Origin: JAGQLF01 sp964635995
GTDB lineage: Bacteria; Patescibacteriota; Dojkabacteria; J137
Assembly (NCBI GenBank): GCA_964635995.1
Contig: CAZWRA010000025.1
Coordinates: forward strand, 1-21,516
Length of the DNA: 21,516 bases
Direction: 5' to 3'
The notes under the pieces: generated by a model
What the model saw: the letters and a program-made list of their open reading frames with translations, nothing else
The model's database searches: none
What the model was told of the DNA's origin: nothing
Shown here: positions 14,840 to 21,516 of the stretch, piece after piece
Layout: each line of letters opens with the position of its first letter
Numbering within the stretch: position 1 is the first letter of the stretch
Program-made: the position numbers and the translations under genes

Positions 14840-16114
14840 ATGGTGAAATCTAAGTTTATAAAAATAATTCTACTTGTATTTGTAGTACTAACAATTTCCG
14901 TTGGGTTAATTCCTGCGCGAACTGAACCTGTAAGTGGTAAAAGTTTAGAAGAAGAATTAAAAGATCTAGAAAAAGAAATACAAAAAATTCGAGATCAAAA
15001 AGCCCAGCTTCAGGAGCAAATTAATAACAGTGAATATGTTATTGGTGGATATAATGAACAAATTTCTAGAATTCACGGTGAAGTTCTTGTTTTTCAGGCA
15101 GAAATAGATGAGTTACAGCTTGAGGTACAAGAGCTAGAAATTAATATTCTCTTACTTGAAGAAGAGATTGAAGAAAATAAAAAAGAAATAGAAAGAATAA
15201 CTAAAAATGTTTATTCACTTGAGAAAGAATCAAAGGCAAGAATTGAAGATAATTATATAAAATTTAGATTAACTTCAGGAGGCTCAGTAGATGAAACAAA
15301 TATCTTTAACACTGAAAGTATAAATGCATACTTTAAAGATTCTCAATATATAACAATAATACAAGAAGACACTAATAAAATTTTATTAGATCTTGCTGAT
15401 TTAAAAGACGAGCTTGAAGCTAAGAAACTTGAGTTAGATGAAAAACTAAAACAGGTTAATAAAGAGAAAGAAGCAATTGAAGTTAAACGAAATGATTTAG
15501 AGAAGAGACGAGATGAAATAGATCAAAAGAAAAATGCTTACTATGAACAAATTTATGCTTACCAAAGGGAGATTCAAAATGCACAAGGTTCAATCGCTGT
15601 CTTTACTCAAGAAGAAGCTACAAAACAATCTGAAGCAGAACAAATTAGACAAGCAATTTTCAATAGCTATAATCCTGTAACTTCAGGTGAATGGGTGGGT
15701 GCTGGAAGACCTATTGGAAATCAAGGATGTACTGGCTTATGTACGGGGCCTCATTTACACTTTATGGTTGCTGATAATGGTAATTGGGTGGATCCATGTG
15801 GTTACTTAAAATCAGGAGGACCTGTTGGAGGATGTGGTTGGGGAGATAGGTTAGAATGGCCTGTACAAGGAACTGTTTATTATACAAGTGGATATGGAAA
15901 TAGATGTTTCCTTTGGAATGGAGCTAACTATTGTGACTTTCACGCAGCAATAGATCTTGCTGCTCAACCAGCGAACGCAGTTGTATTTGCAGCTCATGAT
16001 GGTTATGCATATAAAGGTACAGATTCTTATGGAGCAAATTATGTCATTATTTGTGAAAAAGAAAATTGTAACGAGGGAATAAAGACAGGATACTGGCATT
16101 TATCTAGCTTCTAA
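14840..16114 (+). CDS. Secreted coiled-coil M23 (LytM) peptidase with a circularly permuted catalytic domain
   Basis: The product is 424 aa. Residues 1-27 look like a signal peptide ending near PARTEP. Two coiled coils follow (about 35-132 and 175-252), as in EnvC/CwlO-type murein hydrolases and regulators. In normal M23 domains the order is HxxxD, then the HLS histidine, then VxxGQxIGxxGxTGxxTGPHLHF. Here the last part comes first: WVGAGRPIGNQGCTGLCTG then PHLHF (H305, H307), and VDPCGYL. A linker (~324-338) follows, then the first part: WPV, YGNRC, HAAIDLA (H368, D372) and finally YWHLSSF (H420) at the stop codon. Metal ligands (H368, D372, H307) and catalytic histidines (H305, H420) are all present. 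Seven or more cysteines suggest disulfides. Expected role: cleaving peptidoglycan cross-bridges in the envelope. Confidence 0.88.
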   Translation: MVKSKFIKIILLVFVVLTISVGLIPARTEPVSGKSLEEELKDLEKEIQKIRDQKAQLQEQINNSEYVIGGYNEQISRIHGEVLVFQAEIDELQLEVQELEINILLLEEEIEENKKEIERITKNVYSLEKESKARIEDNYIKFRLTSGGSVDETNIFNTESINAYFKDSQYITIIQEDTNKILLDLADLKDELEAKKLELDEKLKQVNKEKEAIEVKRNDLEKRRDEIDQKKNAYYEQIYAYQREIQNAQGSIAVFTQEEATKQSEAEQIRQAIFNSYNPVTSGEWVGAGRPIGNQGCTGLCTGPHLHFMVADNGNWVDPCGYLKSGGPVGGCGWGDRLEWPVQGTVYYTSGYGNRCFLWNGANYCDFHAAIDLAAQPANAVVFAAHDGYAYKGTDSYGANYVIICEKENCNEGIKTGYWHLSSF

Positions 16115-16120
16115 AAATAA

Positions 16121-16149
16121 TTTCTAACAATGTAATTTTTTTGTATGAT
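16121..16149 (+). promoter_or_regulatory. Promoter: TTTCTA, 17 bp, TATGAT; 6 nt before ATG 16156
   Basis: TATGAT (16144-16149) is followed by ATTAGT and then ATG at 16156. A weak -35 TTTCTA is at 16121-16126. The arrangement implies a leaderless transcript for the first beta-helix/dockerin gene and supports 16156 as its original start. Confidence 0.45.
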
Positions 16150-16155
16150 ATTAGT

Positions 16156-18080
16156 ATGCCAACGACTGTTAGTAAAATAAAGTTTTAGGGATTCTTTCAG
16201 TAATTTTTCTGCTATCAGCATACTTATTCATTCTTTTTGGAGATCAAAATATTGAAAAGTCTGAACAGGAGGGTAGTGTTAAAGCTGCAAATACGGTAAT
16301 CATTAATCCTGGAGATAATATTTCATCTATTGTTTCTACTAATTCTGCTGGAACACAATATTTATTAAAAGCTGGAATTCATAGAGTTATTCAACCTATT
16401 GTTCCTAAAAATGGGGATATTTTCGAAGGTGAGAATGGAGCCATTTTAAATGGGTCTAGAATCATAGTTAATTTCTCTTTTGAGAATGGATTATATTATG
16501 CTTCTAATCAAACTGATATACCTTATCCTCATGGTAACTGTAGCTCAGTTACTTCAAGATGTAACTACCAACATGAATTGTTTATTAACGATGAGAGACA
16601 AGAGCATGTAACCTCAAAAGATTTAGTAACAGCTGGAAAATGGTTTTATGATTATGATTTAAATAGAGTATATCTTGCAGAAAATACACTTGGAAAGAAA
16701 GTTGAGTTAAGTTTTGCAGATCATGCGTTTGGACCAGCAATTGGAGGAGGTAATGATAATGTGACTATTAAAAATCTACAGTTTGAAAAGTTTGCTAATG
16801 TAGCTCAAAGAGGTGTTATTCGTGGAAATATAGCAGGAACAAATAATAATTCGTATGGTTGGATAGTTTAAAATAATGAATTGAGAAATAATCATGGTCC
16901 AGGTATAACATTTAACTCAAATTGGATTGTAAGAAATAATTACATTCATAAAAATGGGCAATTAGGGATTGGAGGAAGCGGTGAAAATATACTTGTTGAA
17001 GCAAATGAAATTTCTGAGAATAATCAGGCAGGTTTCGATACAGGTTGGGAGGCTGGTGGAAGTAAATTTGCATATACAACAAATCTGACGGTTAGAAATA
17101 ATTATGTTCATGACAACTTAGGTCCTGGTCTTTGGACTGATATTGATAATATTAATACTATTTATGAAGAGAATATCGTTACTTATAACAATAATGCTGG
17201 AATAAAACACGAGATTAGTTTTGACGTAATAATAAGAAATAATTTTCTGCATTTAATGGTGATTCTTATAACAACTGGCTTTGGGGGGCTCAGATAATGA
17301 TTCAAAATTCTAGAAATGCTCAGGTATATAATAATTCAATGATAACTACTTCTGGAGATGGTATGGGAGTAATAAATCAAGATAGAGGATACTCAAATAA
17401 ATTTCCAATTGGTGTATGTAATACTTTAAATTCACAAACTAGAGCAGCAACATGTACTCCATGGTTTGGAATAAATAATACTTTCTACAATAACGCTATT
17501 TATTCTATTGCTACTACTGGATTTGTATCGGGTATGGTGAAAGATACAGATATTCTTTCAAACAACGATTTTTTTTGGATCTAATTACTTTGATGATAAT
17601 AGATATTTTTTACCAGATACAAGCTCTACAAGATTCGCTATAAATAACCTAGAAAGAAATTTCGCTTACTTTCAATCAGCTGGATATGATTTAAACGGTG
17701 TGGCTATTCAAGGTTTAGAAGAAACACCACCAGTCCCTCCTTGGGAGGAAGAAGTCGGTCCAACAGGTCCAATAATTGATCCAATTGGTGATCCTGATCC
17801 AGGTCCTGGTGGAAGTGGAGGAGGAGGATCTGGAGGTGGAAGTAGTCCTACTTATCCAACACCTGGTACACCGGGAAGTTTATGCTTAAATAAAGATACT
17901 GATGGAAATGGGATGATTGACAGAACTGATGCAAGATTATTCTCAAGATATTATGGTTTTTCTTGTACTAGTTCAAATACAACTGAAGGTTGTGGATCTT
18001 TTGATGATAATGGAGATGGTGTACTAACCCTAGTCGATTTCTACGAATTCTCTAAGGAATTTGAGAAAAATTGCAATTAA
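16156..18080 (+). pseudogene. Broken secreted beta-helix protein with C-terminal dockerin-like pair (copy 1)
   Basis: The original protein would be about 640 aa. It has a basic N terminus and one hydrophobic segment (LGILSVIFLLSAYLFILFG), a right-handed parallel beta-helix rich in NN and N-x-I/V steps, a Pro/Gly linker (17805-17850) and two Ca-binding dockerin-type loops (17880-18080: DTDGNGMIDRTD and DDNGDGVLTLVD). Four lesions break the frame. T4 at 16183-16186, where T5 is needed, separates the ATG from the membrane segment. An in-frame TAA lies at 16869-16871. T4 at 17243-17246, where T5 is needed, is a -1 shift. T8 at 17569-17576, where T7 is needed, is a compensating +1 shift. Homology to copy 2 continues across each. 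Polysaccharide-active or surface-adhesive roles are possible for such proteins; no catalytic residue is identified. Confidence 0.8.
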
Positions 18081-18083
18081 AAC

Positions 18084-18110
18084 TTGCACTCTGAGTTCTA
18101 ATAATATAAT
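18084..18110 (+). promoter_or_regulatory. Possible promoter: TTGCAC, 15 bp, TATAAT
   Basis: A consensus -10 TATAAT (18105-18110) has TTGCAC (18084-18089) upstream at a short 15-bp spacing. It lies in the 54-bp gap between the two paralogs and would give an ~18-nt leader before ATG 18135. Confidence 0.4.
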
Positions 18111-18134
18111 TTATAAAGGTTTTCAAAATTTTTT

Positions 18135-20076
18135 ATGAATCAACAAATCAACAATACTCTCGCGTTTTTGCTAATTGTAACCACTTTGATTTTAGGATAT
18201 ACAGCATTAATTTTATTTAGTGATAAAGTTGAGAACAATAAAAATAATGATGTTGCTGTAAGTGAGATTAACGATGGTAGAGTAGCTTCAGGAAATGTTG
18301 TTTATATAAATCCAGGAGATAATGTCCAAAGTATTATTAACAGTAATTCTTCAGGAACAACTTACATTTTTAGGCCAGGAGTATACAGAATGATAACTGT
18401 TCAACCTAAAGATAATGATACTTTAATAGGTGAATATGGAACTATTTTCAATGGTTCTAAACTATTAGATCCATCAACTGCAAAAATTGAAAACGGAACT
18501 GGGGCTGGCGGAATTAACCTATATTATTTTGAAGGACAAACACAACAAACAGATCCTAAGCCAAACGCTCAAGGTAGTGGAACAAGTGGAAACGGTAAAG
18601 TTTGTAAGTCTGGGTATGGGAGATGTGTATATAACGAAGATCTTTTTGCTGATGATAACTTTGTAAGACATGCAGAATCTAAGGGTCAGGTTGGACCAGG
18701 AATGTGGTATTTCGATTATAATAGTGATCGAATTTATATGGCTGACAATCCAGTAGGTAAGAAAGTCGAGGCAAGTGTTACTCAACACGCAATTAATAAC
18801 TGGGGAGAAGATAATATTACCTTTAAAAATTTCATAATAGAAAAATATGCAACTGCTGCTCAAAGACATGCGATTGAGTTAATGGGTAATAATACTATTG
18901 AGTATAATGAAGTCCGACTTAATCATGGAGGAGCGATCAAAGTAGGAAATAATGGAAAAGTTCGTTACAACTATGTGCATCATAACGGTCAGATAGGTTT
19001 TGGAGGAAAAAGTGTAGGAGCATTATTTGAGTTTAATGAAATTGCTTACAATAACCAACTTGGCTTTGAAATGACATGGGAAGCTGGCGGAAGTAAGTGA
19101 GCAGGAACAGATAATATCACAGTTAGAAATAATTATTCTCATCATAATTTAGGTTCAGGTCTTTGGACAGATATTGATAATGTTGGAGCAACATATGATG
19201 GAAATATAACAGTCTATAATGAGAAAAATGGTATTCAACATGAGATTAGCTATGATGCTGAAATTATGAATAATTTTTCAGCATATAATGGATCTAGTAA
19301 TTATGAGGGAAAACAGATTTATATACAGATTTCTCAGGGGGTAGATGCACATGACAATACAATTATTACAAACCAAAGTAATTATGATGGAATTATAGTC
19401 CAGAATGACACAAGAGGTACATCTCCAAGATTTAATGAACCATGGCATGCAAAATAACAATGTTTTTAATAATGATTTTTATCATGGTAGTTCTAGCGGT
19501 TCAATCACAGGATTAGAGGCGTGGAGTAATAAGGGAGAGCTATTTAATTTTGACACAAGTACAGAGACAAACTTATTTTTCGGTAACAGTTATTGTGTTA
19601 ATAATTTAAATGGAACTTACTGGAATTATGGACCTTATGATGGAACTAGACATAGAACATTTAGTTACTTCCAATCAGAAGGACAGGATGTTGGTTCACC
19701 AATTACAACAGAATGTACAATTCCTGACATTCCTGAATGGAATTATGTAACTGGTCAGGTTCAAGATATTAATAATCCAGAACAACCTGAGCCAGAAGAA
19801 GAGGAAGAAGATGAGAATGGGGGAGGAGAGCAGAATGGAAATGGAGGAGGTGGAGGAAATGAAGGTACAAATACCATTGTTTGTGGTTCACTAGACTCAA
19901 ATGATGATGATCAGATTAATTATATTGATCTGGGAACATTAGAATCTATTTATAAGTTTAGTTGTTCAGATTCATTTGAGACTTATACATGTGGACATAT
20001 GGATTCAAACAAAGATGGAATGATAGATATAATTGACTTTGTAAACTTTGCAAAAAGAATGAATTCTTCTTGTTAA
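18135..20076 (+). pseudogene. Broken secreted beta-helix protein with C-terminal dockerin-like pair (copy 2)
   Basis: This is the tandem paralog of the preceding gene, about 646 aa if restored. It has an N-terminal membrane segment (about residues 9-29), a conserved INPGDNVQSII start of the beta-helix, NN-rich coils, an EPEEEEEDENGGG-type acidic/Gly linker and two dockerin-type loops (19879-20076: DSNDDDQINYID and DSNKDGMIDIID). The N-terminal 321 codons are intact up to TGA at 19098-19100, where copy 1 has Phe. The same frame then continues with clear homology to 19454. A4 at 19451-19454, where A3 would keep the frame, then shifts it by +1. The last 3 bases overlap the sufS stop (shared TTAA, convergent). 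Two lesions in an otherwise conserved gene suggest recent inactivation, or readthrough/frameshifting, or sequence error. Confidence 0.8.
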
Positions 20077-21263
20077 CGTTTAAAAATTTCTGAAGCTTTA
20101 ATTAGATTTTCTATTAATACATCAATATCATCCCTGTCATTATAAACAGCTAAACTAGCTCTTACACTAGCAGGGATATTTAAAATATCATTATGGAAAA
20201 TGTGAGCACAATGGTGTCCAGCTCGAACACAAACATGATTATCTCCAAGAAATGAAGCAATATCATGAGGATGAATACCTTGAATATTAAATGAAATTAC
20301 TCCTGCACCTTCTGAATGTTTTGGATGATAAATTTCAATATTTTGAAATTCTCCTAACTTACTTAAAAGATAACTCTTCAAGTCTTTTTCATGATTATTA
20401 ATATCTTCTAAATTCAGATCAGTAATAAATCTAACTGCAGAAGCAAGACCATAAGCTCCAGCTACATTAGGAGTACCAGCTTCAAATCTTTTTAGAATTT
20501 CAGAAAATATCTCAATTGAATCTTTCATAACCGCTTTAACCATTCCGCCTCCATAGTTAAAAGGTTTAAGTTTTTCTAAAATATCTCTCTTTCCGTAAAC
20601 CACGCCTATTCCCATTGGTCCATACATTTTATGTCCTGAAAAAACTAGAAAATCCACATCCAATTCTTTAACATCGACCTTCATGTGTCCAAGAGATTGA
20701 GTTGCATCAAGAATAATTAATTTACTTTTGTCTCTAATTTTTTGTGGATCAAATATAGTTCCAGTTACATTACTAATATGAGGAAAGGCTGCTAAATCAT
20801 ATTCTCCATTTATTGATGAATAATCGGCTTCAAAATCACTATTAATTTTCAAGAAATCTAATTCCCTTGAAGTATTTATTTTTAATGGTAAGTAAGAAGA
20901 ATTATGTTCAAGTTCACTTACTAAAATTTTTGAATCTTGGCTTAAAATCATACTTCGAAAGAGAGAATTCACAAGTCCATTCATACCTTCAGTTGCTCCG
21001 CTTGTAAATATGATTTCTTCAGGTTCAGCATTAATAAAAAAAGCGATTTGGTTTCTAGCTTGTTCATAAGCTGCTGTAGACTTCTCAGCTAATTCATAGA
21101 TTCCTCTATTTACATTTGAATTTAAGTGAGAATAGTAATCTACTTGACTATTAATTACAGACTCAGGTTTATGAGTTGTAGATGCATTGTCTAAGAAATA
21201 AAGTGGATTATAGTAATCATCTTGTAATATCGGAAACTTTTGTCTTATTTCAGTAATATCCAT
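20073..21263 (-). CDS. sufS: Cysteine desulfurase, SufS/CsdA type (group II)
   Basis: The protein is 396 aa, slightly shorter than typical SufS (about 405). It is a PLP enzyme that removes sulfur from cysteine as a persulfide for Fe-S clusters and other thio-cofactors. Visible residues are LDNASTTHKP (24-33), TSGATEGMNG (88-96), H120 (SELEHNS, stacking on PLP), D186 (LDATQS), the PLP lysine K212 in FSGHKMYGP, RFEAGTPN (259-266), and the persulfide cysteine C352 in VRAGHHCAH. The HHCAH context is typical of group II. No sufBCD or sufU is adjacent. The start at 21263 is supported by an extended -10 box five bases upstream. The 3' end overlaps the convergent dockerin gene by four bases. Confidence 0.95.
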   Translation of the reverse strand: MDITEIRQKFPILQDDYYNPLYFLDNASTTHKPESVINSQVDYYSHLNSNVNRGIYELAEKSTAAYEQARNQIAFFINAEPEEIIFTSGATEGMNGLVNSLFRSMILSQDSKILVSELEHNSSYLPLKINTSRELDFLKINSDFEADYSSINGEYDLAAFPHISNVTGTIFDPQKIRDKSKLIILDATQSLGHMKVDVKELDVDFLVFSGHKMYGPMGIGVVYGKRDILEKLKPFNYGGGMVKAVMKDSIEIFSEILKRFEAGTPNVAGAYGLASAVRFITDLNLEDINNHEKDLKSYLLSKLGEFQNIEIYHPKHSEGAGVISFNIQGIHPHDIASFLGDNHVCVRAGHHCAHIFHNDILNIPASVRASLAVYNDRDDIDVLIENLIKASEIFKR

Positions 21264-21268
21264 GGCTT

Positions 21269-21277
21269 ATTTTATCA
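21269..21277 (-). promoter_or_regulatory. Extended -10 TGATAAAAT, 5 nt upstream of the sufS ATG
   Basis: On the minus strand TG-A-TAAAAT is followed by AAGCC and ATG. The expected transcript starts at the ATG, giving a leaderless sufS mRNA. Confidence 0.55.
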
Positions 21278-21294
21278 TTATCTATTAATTCTTA

Positions 21295-21336
21295 AAGGAT
21301 ATCAGCCTTGAAGGATCAATATCTTTCTGATACCTT
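21295..21336. other. Imperfect inverted repeat between sufS and the end ORF
   Basis: AAGG-a-TATCAG (21295-21305) pairs with CTGATACCTT (21327-21336), ten base pairs with one bulged A and a 21-nt loop that itself holds CCTTGAAGG. It lies in the divergent region, where it could be an operator or a 5'-leader structure of either transcript. No T-tract follows, so it is not an intrinsic terminator. Confidence 0.45.
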
Positions 21337-21365
21337 AAATATATGTAATTGTTAAATTTAATTTA

Positions 21366-21464
21366 ATGGCTGAAAAGAAAAATAGTGTTAAAGCAAAGAA
21401 GAAAACTGAAGAGGCATCTGTAAAGAAAAATATGCACTCTGATTTTAGAGAAAAACTGTACTGA
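21366..21464 (+). CDS. Short lysine-rich ORF ending in the terminal repeat (possibly truncated gene)
   Basis: The ORF has 32 codons: ATG at 21366, Lys- and Glu-rich (MAEKKNSVKAKKKTEE at the N terminus, SDFREKLY at the end), and TGA at 21462-21464. The TGA is the first three bases of the right inverted-repeat arm. The composition looks like the disordered basic N terminus of a larger nucleic-acid-binding protein, so the gene may have been cut by the repeat. It could also be a complete micro-protein, or not coding at all. A TGTTAAATT box lies 7 nt upstream of the ATG, like the leaderless promoters elsewhere in the window. I do not recognise it. Confidence 0.4.
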   Translation: MAEKKNSVKAKKKTEEASVKKNMHSDFREKLY

Positions 21465-21515
21465 CCTCTAAAGGTAGATAATTACCAGATAAGGACAACT
21501 GAATTTTATCAAAAA
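21462..21515. repeat. Right arm of 54-bp terminal inverted repeat
   Basis: This is the reverse complement of 1-54 with two mismatches. It starts exactly at the TGA stop of the 32-codon ORF and ends one base before the window end. Like the left arm, it lies immediately 3' of a stop codon in the transcription direction of its neighbour. Confidence 0.85.
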
Positions 21516-21516
21516 T

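Noticed and set aside
16183..17576. Classical high-frequency phase variation at homopolymer tracts
   Set aside because: Three of the four shifted tracts are only four bases long, too short for typical slipped-strand switching; only the T8 tract is a plausible candidate.
19098..19100. In-frame TGA as a sign of genetic code 25 (TGA = glycine) or code 4
   Set aside because: All other genes, including glycine-rich ones such as gatB, recA and the 1035-aa protein, run without internal TGA. A recoded genome would show TGA throughout. The aligned residue in the paralog is Phe, not Gly.
16156..20076. A cellulosome locus
   Set aside because: Dockerin-like repeats occur, but there is no cohesin or scaffoldin and no identifiable glycoside hydrolase catalytic site. 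Dockerin-like modules also occur outside cellulosomes.
1..21516. The whole window as a transposon or linear plasmid bounded by terminal inverted repeats
   Set aside because: No transposase, integrase, replication or partition gene is present and the content is largely chromosomal housekeeping. The repeat is real, but the mobile-element reading is unsupported.

Overview
The window is AT-rich bacterial DNA with tightly packed genes, short intergenic gaps and no recognisable Shine-Dalgarno sequence in front of any gene. It combines ordinary housekeeping genes (recA, gatB, greA, a SufS-type cysteine desulfurase, an endonuclease IV) with several families I associate with Candidate Phyla Radiation (Patescibacteria) genomes. 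Those are a DUF4012-type membrane protein fused to an SDR-like domain, a PEGA-like protein, a degenerate Mur ligase, a 23S-IVP-type four-helix-bundle protein, and dockerin-bearing surface beta-helix proteins. The CPR assignment is inference from gene content; no rRNA or tRNA is present to confirm it. The standard bacterial code fits: glycine-rich genes are uninterrupted by TGA.

Layout. 1-54 and 21462-21515 are the two arms of a near-perfect 54-bp inverted repeat at the extreme ends of the window. 57-773 (-) is an F420:glutamate-ligase-like protein. 935-4716 (+) is a translationally coupled pair, a PEGA-like membrane-anchored protein and the large SDR-DUF4012 protein. greA (4785-5285, +) converges on a Mur-ligase-like gene (5282-6580, -). 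6675-8743 (+) holds a secreted 19-residue-repeat beta-solenoid protein and gatB. 8805-9449 is a polytopic membrane protein, followed by the clearest rho-independent terminator in the window. 9542-10384 (+) is endonuclease IV, convergent with an unknown helical protein (10386-10964, -). 11041-11994 is a putative HExxH metalloprotein, 12052-12594 a membrane-anchored unknown, and 12675-13706 recA. 13799-14783 is a four-helix-bundle plus winged-helix pair. 14840-20076 is a surface/cell-wall block: a coiled-coil M23 peptidase whose catalytic domain appears circularly permuted, then two tandem paralogous beta-helix/dockerin genes, both broken. sufS (20073-21263, -) and a 32-codon lysine-rich ORF that ends in the right-hand repeat close the window.

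The most interesting signals are: (1) the M23 (LytM) domain with the GPHLHF half placed before the HxxxD half, with all five active-site residues retained; (2) the tandem secreted dockerin paralogs carrying two in-frame stops and four A/T-homopolymer frameshifts, while every other gene is intact; (3) -10 boxes 5-8 nt upstream of ATG at six genes, implying leaderless mRNAs; (4) the terminal inverted repeat, each arm lying just downstream of a stop codon.

Working together: the peptidase, the dockerin proteins, the beta-solenoid protein, the PEGA and DUF4012 proteins and the Mur-ligase homologue all point to envelope and cell-surface functions. RecA and endonuclease IV are DNA repair, and GreA, GatB and SufS are core information and cofactor metabolism.
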